Source: Clostridiales bacterium (GTDB lineage: Bacteria > Bacillota > Clostridia > Christensenellales > UBA1242). From it: DNA of 64,000 bases. The position numbers and the translations under genes are program-made. The notes under the pieces were generated by a model. It saw nothing but the letters and a program-made list of their open reading frames with translations. It did not search any database and was not told where the DNA came from. The stretch covers positions 136,300 through 200,299 of the forward strand of contig DPGI01000005.1 of assembly GCA_003522085.1 (NCBI GenBank), in the 5' to 3' direction. Shown piece after piece: positions 41,570-50,056 of the stretch (position 1 is the first letter of the stretch; every line of letters starts with the position of its first letter).

Positions 41570-44071
41570 TTATTTGCATTCCATCAAATTTTTGCCTTCA
41601 TTTATCGAAATTGGAAGCGGAACACGCAATTTAATCCAATCTTGCATGTTTGCTTTTAAAAGTTTGATTACTTTTTCTTCTTCACCTTTTTTAACGTCGA
41701 TGACAAGTTCGTCGTGGATTTGAAGGATAAGCTGAGATTGTAAATGTTGCTCTTTAAGCGCGTTGCTGACTTTTAACATGCTCATTTTTATTATATCTGA
41801 CGCCGTGCCTTGAAGCGGCATGTTCATTGCTACCCTTTCGCCAAATGTGCGAACCTGATAGTTTGACGATTTGATTTCTGGAATATGGCGAATGCGGCCG
41901 AACTTTGTTTTTATATAGCCGTTTTCGCGAGCAAACTCGATGTTTGCGTCTGAGAAGATTTTAACATGTGGATAGCGGGCAAAATATGAGTCGATATACT
42001 CTTTTGCGCTTTTGCGCGAGACTTTGATGTTTTGTGACAAGCCATAGTCGCTGATGCCATAGATTATGCCAAAATTCACCGCTTTGGCTTCGCGACGCTG
42101 CTTTTGTGTGACATCTTCGGGAGCAACTCCAAAAATATGCGCTGCTGTGGAAGTGTGAATGTCTTCACCGCGATTGTAAATGTCAATCAATTTTTCTTCG
42201 CCTGACATATCTGCCAGCAAGCGGAGTTCAATTTGATTGTAGTCGGCGCTGATTAGGCTTCCGCCTTCAAATTTTGAGATGAAGATTTTGCGAAGAACTT
42301 TGCCTTCTTCGTCATTTGTTGGAATGTTCTGCAAATTTGGGTCGGAACTTGATATTCTTCCCGTATTCGTGAGCGCTTGATTGAATGAAGTGTGAATAAC
42401 GTCGCCACTGTCGCTTGCAATGCGCAAATAAACATCAATATAGGTTGATTTCATTTTTTGATACTTGCGATATGAAATCAATTTTTCTACGATTGGATGA
42501 GAATATTTAAGTTCGTTTAACACATCAATTCCCGTCGACTGTTTTTTGTTGTTGAAAGCGACAAGCCCAAGTTTTTCAAAAAGAATATGCGCAACTTGTT
42601 TTGGCGAGTTGATATTAAACTGCTCGCCCGCTTCGTCATAAATTTCTTGAGTGAGTTGCGTCAACTTTTCAGTTATGTCGGCATCAATTTGTTTAAGTTC
42701 GTTTACATCTATTTTAAACCCGTCTTTTTCCATCTCAAAAAGCACTTTGCAAAGTGGCAATTCAAGGTTGTAATAAAGGTTTTCAAGGTCAGATTTTTTA
42801 AGTTTGTCTTTCAGCAAAATTTCAGATGAAAAATATTCGTCACAATCGGCTGGAAGTGGCGCTGTATTCTCGCCTGCATGGACTAAATATGAAGCGAGTT
42901 TTAAGTCAAAATAGCCTTTATAATCGATGCCCAGCGATGTCAGTTTGTGAAGATCTGACTTTGCGTTGGCGGTTAAAACTGTGGTGTTTTCGTCTTCTAA
43001 AACGTTTTTTATTGCAAGCAAAAATTCGTCGAGCGATGGCTTTGACGAAAACATATCGAAAGTTTGCGAAATTTGATAGATTTCGCCGGCAGTTGTCGAA
43101 AATTCCATCTTTTCAAGGTTTAAGGCAAACTCGCCTTTTATGCTTGCTAAAAACTCGTCTATAATATCTTTTCTGTCGATTATTTTTCGGGATTTTTCTT
43201 GGATTATAAGTCCGTTTCCAAAAAGGTCAATTCGTTTTAAAAGCGAGCCAAATCCAAACTTTTTGAAACATTCTTGAACTTTTTGCGAGAATGGAAAATC
43301 ATAGCCATTATCGTTTAAATCCGCCTTTAAATCGCAATCCGTTTTGATTGTTGCAAGCTTTTTTGAAAGGAACGCCATATCTTTTCCGGCAGCAAGTTTT
43401 TCTTGCAATTTTCCGGTAATACTTGGCAGGTTTTCATAAAGATTTTCGACGTTGTCATATTCATTTAAAAGTTTTAGTGCGGTTTTTTCGCCGATGCCGG
43501 CAACGCCTGGAATATTGTCTGACGAGTCACCCATAAGCGCTTTGAGTTCGATGATTTGGTCGGGCCTTGAAATTTCAAAATTCAATTTGAGATTTGATAA
43601 ATTAACTTTGTTAAGCAGTGTTACTCCTTTGATTGTAAGCCAAACTTCTGTGTCAGGCGAAATAAGTTGTAAAAGGTCTCTATCCCCTGACAAAATGATT
43701 TTTTCGCCTTCGATTGATTTTGCTGCCGTGCCGATAATGTCGTCCGCTTCGATGCCGTCTTCTTCAATCACCAAAATTCCCATTTCTCTTAATAGGTCTT
43801 TTATAAGTGGAAATTGCGAGCGCAATTCAGGCGGTGTTTCTTTTCGCGTGCCTTTATAGTCGACATAAAGATTGTTTCTAAATGTTTTGCGAGCATGGTC
43901 AAAGGCGACGATGATTCCATCGGGCTTATCTTCGCTTATAATTTTGCAGAGAATGTTTGTAAAACCAAAAACCGCGCCAGACGCTCTTCCTTGTGGGTCA
44001 GTTAAAAAAGGAAGTGCGTAAAATGCGCGGTTTGCTAATGAATTTCCGTCTATGAGCAATATTTTTTTCAT
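41570..44071 (-). CDS. polA: DNA polymerase I
   Basis: Pol I removes RNA primers and fills gaps. The 833-residue protein has a 5' nuclease domain (LLIDGNSLANRAFYALPFL, IIVAFDHARKTFR, KALMGDSSDNIPGVAGIG). A 3'-5' exonuclease-like domain follows whose first metal motif is degenerate (FALNLEKMEF in place of an Asp-x-Glu), so proofreading is probably lost. The polymerase domain is intact (motif A SADYNQIELRLLADMS, motif B RREAKAVNFGIIYG, motif C QIHDELVID). No Shine-Dalgarno is present. The promoter -10 lies six bases before the ATG. Confidence 0.96.
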   Translation of the reverse strand: MKKILLIDGNSLANRAFYALPFLTDPQGRASGAVFGFTNILCKIISEDKPDGIIVAFDHARKTFRNNLYVDYKGTRKETPPELRSQFPLIKDLLREMGILVIEEDGIEADDIIGTAAKSIEGEKIILSGDRDLLQLISPDTEVWLTIKGVTLLNKVNLSNLKLNFEISRPDQIIELKALMGDSSDNIPGVAGIGEKTALKLLNEYDNVENLYENLPSITGKLQEKLAAGKDMAFLSKKLATIKTDCDLKADLNDNGYDFPFSQKVQECFKKFGFGSLLKRIDLFGNGLIIQEKSRKIIDRKDIIDEFLASIKGEFALNLEKMEFSTTAGEIYQISQTFDMFSSKPSLDEFLLAIKNVLEDENTTVLTANAKSDLHKLTSLGIDYKGYFDLKLASYLVHAGENTAPLPADCDEYFSSEILLKDKLKKSDLENLYYNLELPLCKVLFEMEKDGFKIDVNELKQIDADITEKLTQLTQEIYDEAGEQFNINSPKQVAHILFEKLGLVAFNNKKQSTGIDVLNELKYSHPIVEKLISYRKYQKMKSTYIDVYLRIASDSGDVIHTSFNQALTNTGRISSSDPNLQNIPTNDEEGKVLRKIFISKFEGGSLISADYNQIELRLLADMSGEEKLIDIYNRGEDIHTSTAAHIFGVAPEDVTQKQRREAKAVNFGIIYGISDYGLSQNIKVSRKSAKEYIDSYFARYPHVKIFSDANIEFARENGYIKTKFGRIRHIPEIKSSNYQVRTFGERVAMNMPLQGTASDIIKMSMLKVSNALKEQHLQSQLILQIHDELVIDVKKGEEEKVIKLLKANMQDWIKLRVPLPISINEGKNLMECK

Positions 44072-44077
44072 ACAATT

Positions 44078-44106
44078 ATTATGCTCATTTTTTTGGAATA
44101 TGTCAA
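44078..44106 (-). promoter_or_regulatory. Promoter of polA, leaderless geometry
   Basis: TTGACA (44106-44101), 17-nt spacer, CATAAT (44083-44078), then AATTGT and the polA ATG. Confidence 0.75.
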
Positions 44107-44117
44107 ATAAAAAGTTG

Positions 44118-44429
44118 TTATAATCCGATCATGGATTTTGCTACGCCAAACACGTTTGCAAAATAATCTGGGAATATGATGACAAACAGATAGAATATGG
44201 CGGCTAAAATTAAAAGTATAAGCAAAATTATTTTGAAAATGTTGCCAGTAAAGTTTGTTGCGGCAAAAGCAACAAGCAACAGCACTCCACCATACATTGA
44301 AATGTAATAAAGCGCCTTTCCGCCCGTTCCAAGCGCTTCAAGGTCTGGCACGCACGCAACGTAGATCATGACTCCGATGTATGCAAGCACTGCGATTGAC
44401 AAAACAAAATATATCACTTTTTTAATCAT
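44118..44429 (-). CDS. Small membrane protein, unknown function
   Basis: A 103-residue protein with three hydrophobic helices (about 4-27, 42-62 and 65-90) and short loops. I do not recognise a family. Its ATG overlaps the stop of the E2-like gene by one base (TAATG), so it is translated with it and may act with it at the membrane. It is the last gene of rarA / E2-like / membrane protein. Confidence 0.7.
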   Translation of the reverse strand: MIKKVIYFVLSIAVLAYIGVMIYVACVPDLEALGTGGKALYYISMYGGVLLLVAFAATNFTGNIFKIILLILLILAAIFYLFVIIFPDYFANVFGVAKSMIGL

Positions 44430-45529
44430 TATTCAGCCACCTTATGATTTTTCTTTTCAAATTTTAGCACCTTTTTCTCTTCACGTAAGCGGTCTTTTTC
44501 TTCTTTACTTTCTTCTTTTTGGCGTTCTTTTTCTTCGCGCTTTTCTTCACGAATCTTCAACTTTTCTTCTTTTTCATGAAGTTTTTGTTCGGCTATTTGC
44601 TCTTTTGTGAGTTTTTGCTTTTTTACCTTCATTTTCTTGACTTTGCTTTTCTTTGTTTTGCGCTTTTTGATGGTCATTTTCTTTGAACCATCCTCAGGCA
44701 TTGGCTCTAAAAGGCAATCAAGATTTTCAAACATATCCTTCCAGATACGAAGCGTTTTTCCAAAATAAAAGCCATCGGCGACACGTTCGTCCATTGTCAA
44801 GCCAACATTCATTACTTTGCCAAGTTTTAATTCTTTGTTCTTTTCAACAACGGGTGCAATTTTCTCCTTACCCATTGCTACAAACAAACTGCAAGTTCCA
44901 AAATCATATAAATGGTGATTTATGGCATCTATTTTGATCGATTTAAGATTTGTCAAAAAACAACTTGAATGGAAGCAACTTGCATCGATAAGTTTTTTGG
45001 GAAGCATGTTGTGTCTATCCATCCAACGAATGATTTTCATTGCCAATCTAAAAAGCCAGTTTGGAAGTTTGCCAAGCGCATCTGCATCTTTTGTGGTGCC
45101 ATAAACAGAGTCTTCTGATACGTTTTCGGCGATAAGCTTGTCGACATATTCTTTGATTTGTGGAAGGCTTTCTCTGCCTGTAAAATGAAATTTAAGGTCG
45201 ACATCTTCTGATTCTTCGTTGAGTTTCTTTTTTACAACCATACAGATTGTGATGTCTTTGTGCTCGTAAATCACATTGTGATTGACAAAATAGTTAAGCT
45301 TTGGACGAAGATATAAAAGCCTAACAAGCGATGCCATCATAATATGTGTGTATGTGTAATTGTTTCCGAGTCGACGTTGGCGAGCAATGAATTCATCAAT
45401 CGGCTCACAACGAAATTCATGCAACATATAATTTTGTGCGCCCAACCTAGTTGGCATAAAAAACGGAGCCGCTTTTGTTACAGCATCAAGTCCTTTAACC
45501 TTAACCCCATCACTTCTTTTTGAAAACAT
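44429..45529 (-). CDS. 2-oxoacid dehydrogenase E2-like acyltransferase, catalytic His replaced
   Basis: The first about 280 residues match the catalytic (CAT-like) domain of E2 acyltransferases: YTHIMMASLVRLLYLRPKLN, then GKVMNVGLTMDERVADGFY near residues 238-255. In true E2 enzymes that last motif is HRVVDG; here the histidine is Glu248 while Asp252 remains. There is no lipoyl or peripheral subunit-binding domain and no E1/E3 gene nearby. Residues about 285-366 are a Lys/Glu/Arg coiled-coil-like tail. It is probably not a normal E2 subunit. It overlaps both neighbours by one base. Confidence 0.8.
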   Translation of the reverse strand: MFSKRSDGVKVKGLDAVTKAAPFFMPTRLGAQNYMLHEFRCEPIDEFIARQRRLGNNYTYTHIMMASLVRLLYLRPKLNYFVNHNVIYEHKDITICMVVKKKLNEESEDVDLKFHFTGRESLPQIKEYVDKLIAENVSEDSVYGTTKDADALGKLPNWLFRLAMKIIRWMDRHNMLPKKLIDASCFHSSCFLTNLKSIKIDAINHHLYDFGTCSLFVAMGKEKIAPVVEKNKELKLGKVMNVGLTMDERVADGFYFGKTLRIWKDMFENLDCLLEPMPEDGSKKMTIKKRKTKKSKVKKMKVKKQKLTKEQIAEQKLHEKEEKLKIREEKREEKERQKEESKEEKDRLREEKKVLKFEKKNHKVAE

Positions 45530-46797
45530 TATTTTTCTCCCTTAAATTTTTTTCTCGTCAAATTTTTTTCTTTGCCATTTTGCCCCGGAACATAATATAT
45601 ATGATCTTTGATTGCATCTGGCAGATATTGCTGTTTACAATATCCACCAAAATCATGAGGATATTTGTATTTGCCATGACCATCACTGTTTGTTGATGGG
45701 TGGTTTTTTAAATGATTTGGAACAGCATCATCACGAAGTGTGATAGCGTCTGCCATTGCGGCGTCCTTGGCTTTTAAAACTGAATTGGATTTTTCGGCTT
45801 CGCAAATATAGATGATTGCGTGCGAGAGATTTAACAGCGCTTCGGGAACACCGAGATTTTTAACCGCATAGTGCGCGCAAATCGCCATTAAAAGCGCATT
45901 TGAATCCGCCATGCCTATATCTTCGGAAGCGTGCGCTATCATTCGGCGAGCGATAATGAGCGGGTCACAACCAGCTTCGATGAGGCGGCTTGAATAAAAC
46001 AGCGCTGCATCGGCATCAGAACCGCGTAAACTTTTGCAAAAAGCTGACAGTAGGTCATAATAATTGTCGACGCTGGTTGAAAGTGGTTTGCGGTCAAGAC
46101 ATTCACTGAAAACTTCTTTTGTAAGCACAATTTGCTTTTGTTTGTTCATTGGCGTTGTGCAAGCGGCAAGTTCGAGAGCGTTTAATGCTGCTCTGGCATC
46201 ACCACCGCAAGTTTCTGCCAAATAGTCAAGCGCTTCGTCTTCCGCTTTTATCGGAAGCAAGCCCAACCCTTTTTCTGGGTCGGCTATCGCGCGTTTGAGA
46301 GCTTTTTTGATGTCGTCACGCGAGAGCGGTTTAAGTTCGATTACTCTGCAACGTGAAACTATGGCGCGAGTCATTGAAGTGAATGGATTTTCGGTTGTTG
46401 AGCCGATAAAGAATATGTCGCCCTTTTCAATTGCTTCAAGCACGCAGTCGCTTTGGCTTTTGCTCCAACGATGACATTCATCTAAAAGCAGATATGTGTT
46501 TTTACCAAGCAGCAACTTGTCGCGTTTCGCTTTTTCGATGACCGCTTTTGCGTCGGCGACTCCGCTTGCCACAGCGTTGAGTTTTTCGATGTTGGCATCA
46601 AGGGCTTTTGCTATGATTTGCGCAAGAGTTGTTTTGCCCGTTCCTGGTGGACCATAAAAAATCATACTTCCCACCGAACCAAATTCAATAGCACGGCGCA
46701 GAAGTTTGCCTTTTCCTACAATATGCTCTTGTCCGAAAAAGTCATCAAGCGAGGTTGGTCTCATTCTTTCGGCAAGAGGTGTCTTTAAATTTTCCAT
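45529..46797 (-). CDS. rarA: Replication-associated recombination protein A (RarA/MgsA)
   Basis: RarA is an AAA+ ATPase related to clamp loaders that acts at stalled forks. Motifs: Walker A YGPPGTGKTTLAQI, Walker B YLLLDECHRW, sensor 1 GSTTENPFTSM. A C-terminal tetramerisation region has CGGDARAALNALELA and ending motifs KYPHDFGGYCKQQYLP. The start is ATG 46797 (MENLKTPLAER, 422 residues). An upstream ATG at 46815 lies inside the promoter. The -10 box ends six bases before the chosen ATG, so the mRNA is predicted leaderless. Confidence 0.95.
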   Translation of the reverse strand: MENLKTPLAERMRPTSLDDFFGQEHIVGKGKLLRRAIEFGSVGSMIFYGPPGTGKTTLAQIIAKALDANIEKLNAVASGVADAKAVIEKAKRDKLLLGKNTYLLLDECHRWSKSQSDCVLEAIEKGDIFFIGSTTENPFTSMTRAIVSRCRVIELKPLSRDDIKKALKRAIADPEKGLGLLPIKAEDEALDYLAETCGGDARAALNALELAACTTPMNKQKQIVLTKEVFSECLDRKPLSTSVDNYYDLLSAFCKSLRGSDADAALFYSSRLIEAGCDPLIIARRMIAHASEDIGMADSNALLMAICAHYAVKNLGVPEALLNLSHAIIYICEAEKSNSVLKAKDAAMADAITLRDDAVPNHLKNHPSTNSDGHGKYKYPHDFGGYCKQQYLPDAIKDHIYYVPGQNGKEKNLTRKKFKGEK

Positions 46798-46803
46798 ATT
46801 CAA

Positions 46804-46832
46804 ATTATAGCACATGGCAAAAAAAATGCAAA
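46804..46832 (-). promoter_or_regulatory. Promoter of rarA, leaderless geometry
   Basis: TTTGCA (46832-46827), 17-nt spacer, TATAAT (46809-46804) preceded by TGC. TTGAAT then leads to the ATG. The -35 region is part of the upstream gene's terminator stem. Confidence 0.8.
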
Positions 46833-46857
46833 CAAAATTTATACTTTTTTTGTTTGC
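46820..46857 (-). terminator. Terminator of the 46.9-48.1 kb gene
   Basis: GCAAACAAAA-loop-TTTTGTTTGC, a perfect ten-pair stem, then ATTTTTTTT on the minus strand, about 55 bp past the stop. Confidence 0.9.
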
Positions 46858-46910
46858 AATATAAAAACAGCCTTTTCGCCTTTAAAATAAAGGACAAAAC
46901 CGATTTTTTG

Positions 46911-48098
46911 TTAAACTATACAAATTGGCACATTTTTTGATGATAAATCGCGCTGTGAAATTAACAAATTTTTGGCATTTTTTGATAACTTTGTGCCTAA
47001 ATGTTCAATCGCTTTTTCGTCGCAATTTTTTATTACTAAAACTTCTTTATAAATGCTGCCGTTAAAGATTTTAAGAGAATTTATGTTGTCATATTCGTTT
47101 AACACAAAACCGCTGTTTGCCTTTAAAATAAAGCGTTTTCTTAGGTTGAGATATTCCTTTTCACTTTTAATGTCGTTTTTTCCTTTAAGCCATGCCATAT
47201 AGATTTTTTCAGGCAAAATATAATTGATTTTGTTGTTAATATCTTTAAATTTTGTGTCAATTTTTACATCAAAAATTTCACAAGTTTTTCTCTTGCTTTG
47301 AGCAAAATATGCTTCAATTTCTTCCATAGAATTTAGCATAAATTTTTCACTTCCAAAATTATAAAAATAATGCTGTTTTTGATATGGTTTTAATCGCAAA
47401 TTACAACTTATATTAACTTTTGGATAGGCGCAATTTTCAACGCCATCAACACAAGAAAAACAGAATTTATTGGCTTTTGATGAGAAGTTGAAAAACATTC
47501 TTTCGCCCGAAAATAAGTGCGTTATTTTTATTGCGTGAAGCAGTTTTTCAAAGGTATAATATCCCTTTTCAAGTGGCAAATTTATTTCAAAATTCACCGA
47601 TTTTTCGCTGTTTGTTGTGTTTAAAAATTCAAGATATATTCCTCTTCCCGACAACACGCATTCGCGCACAAAACAGTTGATTCCGTTGTCTTCTAAAAAG
47701 CCATCATAAAAATAATTGCAAAGAGTTTGTTTTGCTTTTTTGCCGTTAAACATGATATAATTTTCACTAGCAACTGGATTATAATTTGAGGACGAGCGAT
47801 AGTTTACGTTTAATTTTTTCAGATTTTCATCGTCAGAAATAATGAAATTTAGTTTTCTGCTGTGTGGTTGAGAGTGGGTGAAAACAAGGTTAAAATCGAG
47901 TTTTTTCTGCGCATTATAAAAGCATTTTGCCATGACAGGCGAAAGTCTGTTTTCATAAAAAAACACCGGTTTTGTAAGGTCTATTCCTTGGTTGATTAGC
48001 GTTTCAAAATTCACGTTTTCGGCATTTTTTGGCGCTTGAAATTTGACGCGACTGCATATTAAATTTGTCATATTGAAAATGTAATCTTTCTTTTTCAT
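46911..48098 (-). CDS. Large protein of unknown function
   Basis: I do not recognise this 395-residue protein (start taken as ATG 48098, MKKKDYIFNMTNL; a TTG further upstream lies in the rnpB terminator). It is rich in Asn, Phe, Lys and Tyr. It appears to be a soluble beta-rich fold, with stretches such as GIYLEFLNTTNSEKSVNFEI and KQHYFYNFGSEKFML. There is no signal peptide or membrane helix. The composition is more A+T-driven than its neighbours. The terminator behind it supports expression. The start is uncertain because no clear Shine-Dalgarno is seen. Confidence 0.6.
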   Translation of the reverse strand: MKKKDYIFNMTNLICSRVKFQAPKNAENVNFETLINQGIDLTKPVFFYENRLSPVMAKCFYNAQKKLDFNLVFTHSQPHSRKLNFIISDDENLKKLNVNYRSSSNYNPVASENYIMFNGKKAKQTLCNYFYDGFLEDNGINCFVRECVLSGRGIYLEFLNTTNSEKSVNFEINLPLEKGYYTFEKLLHAIKITHLFSGERMFFNFSSKANKFCFSCVDGVENCAYPKVNISCNLRLKPYQKQHYFYNFGSEKFMLNSMEEIEAYFAQSKRKTCEIFDVKIDTKFKDINNKINYILPEKIYMAWLKGKNDIKSEKEYLNLRKRFILKANSGFVLNEYDNINSLKIFNGSIYKEVLVIKNCDEKAIEHLGTKLSKNAKNLLISQRDLSSKNVPICIV

Positions 48099-48132
48099 AT
48101 CTTCATTTTTGACAATATTAAATTTACTAAAC

Positions 48133-48160
48133 AAAAAAAACAAACAACCGAAATTGTTTG
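48133..48160 (-). terminator. Terminator of rnpB
   Basis: CAAACAA-TTTCGG-TTGTTTG then TTTTTTTTG on the minus strand, seven bases beyond the P1 helix. Confidence 0.85.
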
Positions 48161-48166
48161 CTTTTT

Positions 48167-48506
48167 GTCAGCTAAACTATAAGCCGAGTTCTGTATTTTG
48201 TGGTCATCTATCTAGACCTTTTGTCGCCAAAAGGTTCAAGCGGCGCTTTTGAAAGACACGTAAGACGCGATAACTGTCTTTGCTTGGCCTTGCATCGGGT
48301 GGGGTTTACAGAGCAAGCCATGTTACCACAGCCCCGGTGAGCTCTTACCTCGCCTTTCCATCCTTACCCTTGCGGGCGGTTTATTTCTGTTGCACTATCC
48401 TTAAAGTCACCTTCACCAGCCGTTAACTGGCACCCTGTCTTATGATGCTCGGACTTTCCTCACTTTGCTTTTTATCAGCAAACTGCGACCACATGTTTAA
48501 CTGACT
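48167..48506 (-). ncRNA. rnpB: RNase P RNA, type A
   Basis: RNase P RNA is the catalytic RNA that matures tRNA 5' ends. The conserved GAGGAAAGTCCGAGC core, ACAGGGTGCC, GTAAGAGCTCACC and the 3' ACAGAACTCGGCTTATAG are all present in order. The P1 helix pairs GTCAGTTAAAC with GTTTAGCTGAC and sets both ends; the promoter predicts +1 at 48506. The layout with P6/P13-P16-like segments is of the ancestral type A, not the Bacillus type B. Confidence 0.96.
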
Positions 48507-48512
48507 TTGATT

Positions 48513-48541
48513 ATTATAGCACGATTCTGCTTTTTTGTCAA
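48513..48541 (-). promoter_or_regulatory. Promoter of rnpB
   Basis: TTGACA (48541-48536), 17-nt spacer, TATAAT (48518-48513) preceded by TGC: a full consensus with extension, as expected for a stable RNA. The last codons of the upstream gene overlap it slightly. Confidence 0.9.
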
Positions 48542-49897
48542 TTAACTTACTGTAAAGAGAACTTTTGACGAGTTTTTCTTGTCAGTTGAAAAGCCTTGAA
48601 TGACTCCGTCTTGTGAAATTTTAAGTGAAACGCCATACTTTGCAAGGTCTTTTGCTGCGGCAAGACGACCACCGCCAAGCGAGCCTGCTTCGATTTTTAA
48701 AATTGCGCCAGCTGCGATGATTGTTCCGTCAAAATCAATGATGGTTGCTCCGTCCATGGCGATGATTTCTTCTCTGAGTTTGCGGTCAATTTCGTGGAAC
48801 TTTCTGCCGTCGATAATTTGTTTAAGACATTCTGATTTATAGCATGAATTTTTAACCATAAATTCTTCATAATCAGGCAAATAGAAACTGCGTGTGCGCT
48901 CAGCTGATGACAGATTGTAAAGTTTTTCGCTTTCTTCAAGTTCTATGCGCTTTTTAATTTCATAATATCGTTCTGATAGAATGTCGCGAGCGTCAATGTG
49001 TGCGAGCGCTCCTTCCGCCATGTCACGTTTGAGATAGACTATTATTCCGCCCGAATAGTTGAACGAACAATCAATCGCGGAAAGATAGATTGCACGGCGA
49101 ATTTCTTTAAGCGAATGCGATGTGCGATATGAAAGAAGCTGAATAATCTCTTCGTGAGAATAAACGTTCCACTTCCCGCGACGCTTTGCATACATGAGCG
49201 TGTGATTTTTAAAAATCAAAAGATCGCCATTTTCTGTAAGAGCTATGCCAACCTTTTTTTCTCCGCAATAACGGGCTACGTAGTTGAATTCATATGGCGC
49301 GATTGACGAATAGTTACGCACTTTTGCAAGAGAAACATATCCGGTTAAATAGCCGTCTTTGTTAAATTCGACAAAACTGTGCTTACCGTCAGAAAGAAGA
49401 GCGAAAAAGTCGCTTGAAAGCATGTCGGAATAATGCAAAGGTCCAACTTCGTTGTTGTCAGTAATATTTAAAATGATTCCAAAATTGATTTTTTTCCCTT
49501 CGTATGTGCGGGCACTCCAATTACTAAGCGCGCCAACAAGCCCGAGCATAGTTGAAGAAGCAGACGATGCAACACTATCGCAGACTGCTTTTTCGATGGC
49601 TTTTTCGAGAAGCCCCATTTCATACGATGGGTCAAGTCCTTCAAAATTGCTAACATCATTTATTTCTTTTAAAATGTTTTTTAATAGGTTTATTTCAAAT
49701 GGCTGATATGCTCGACCACGTTTAATCACAAGTCTGTATTCAGCTGTTTTGCAAGGTTTTATCAATAGCGAATTTTGTTTTCCAAGAGCAACTTCTGCTT
49801 CACGAGCGTTTGACTCCTCTTCCCCAACCAGTTGCGAACCGGTCAACAGCGGAAGGATCAATTTTCTAACAACGAAGTAAAATTTCTCTTTTTCCAA
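48542..49897 (-). CDS. Large protein with a degenerate diadenylate-cyclase (DisA_N-like) C-domain
   Basis: The 451-residue protein ends in a domain (about 375-450) that follows the DAC fold pattern of c-di-AMP synthases. It has MDGATIIDFDGTIIAAGAIL, then GSLGGGRLAAAKDLAKYG and VSLKISQDGVIQGFS. The DGA motif (382-384) is kept, but the usual GTRHRAA is GGGRLAA (408-414). Activity is therefore doubtful, or the nucleotide differs. Residues 1-370 are not recognised; they contain a GNGDLLIFKNHTLMYAKRRG-like beta region and no membrane helix. The start is TTG 49897 with GGGGTGGG upstream. It has its own promoter and lies between sigK and rnpB. Confidence 0.75.
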   Translation of the reverse strand: MEKEKFYFVVRKLILPLLTGSQLVGEEESNAREAEVALGKQNSLLIKPCKTAEYRLVIKRGRAYQPFEINLLKNILKEINDVSNFEGLDPSYEMGLLEKAIEKAVCDSVASSASSTMLGLVGALSNWSARTYEGKKINFGIILNITDNNEVGPLHYSDMLSSDFFALLSDGKHSFVEFNKDGYLTGYVSLAKVRNYSSIAPYEFNYVARYCGEKKVGIALTENGDLLIFKNHTLMYAKRRGKWNVYSHEEIIQLLSYRTSHSLKEIRRAIYLSAIDCSFNYSGGIIVYLKRDMAEGALAHIDARDILSERYYEIKKRIELEESEKLYNLSSAERTRSFYLPDYEEFMVKNSCYKSECLKQIIDGRKFHEIDRKLREEIIAMDGATIIDFDGTIIAAGAILKIEAGSLGGGRLAAAKDLAKYGVSLKISQDGVIQGFSTDKKNSSKVLFTVS

Positions 49898-49950
49898 ATT
49901 CCCACCCCAATTTTCAGTAAAAAACTAAAAAATTTCTTTTCTCTAACCAC

Positions 49951-49979
49951 AATATATAATAAATATTTTTAATTTGCAA
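49951..49979 (-). promoter_or_regulatory. Promoter of the DAC-like gene
   Basis: TTGCAA (49979-49974), 17-nt spacer, TATATT (49956-49951), about 55 bp before the TTG start. Confidence 0.6.
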
Positions 49980-50056
49980 GCGCTTTTTTGCATTTTTGTT
50001 ATTTTTTCATATATTTTTTAATATTTTTTAATATTTTTTCTGTTGCTATTTATTTT

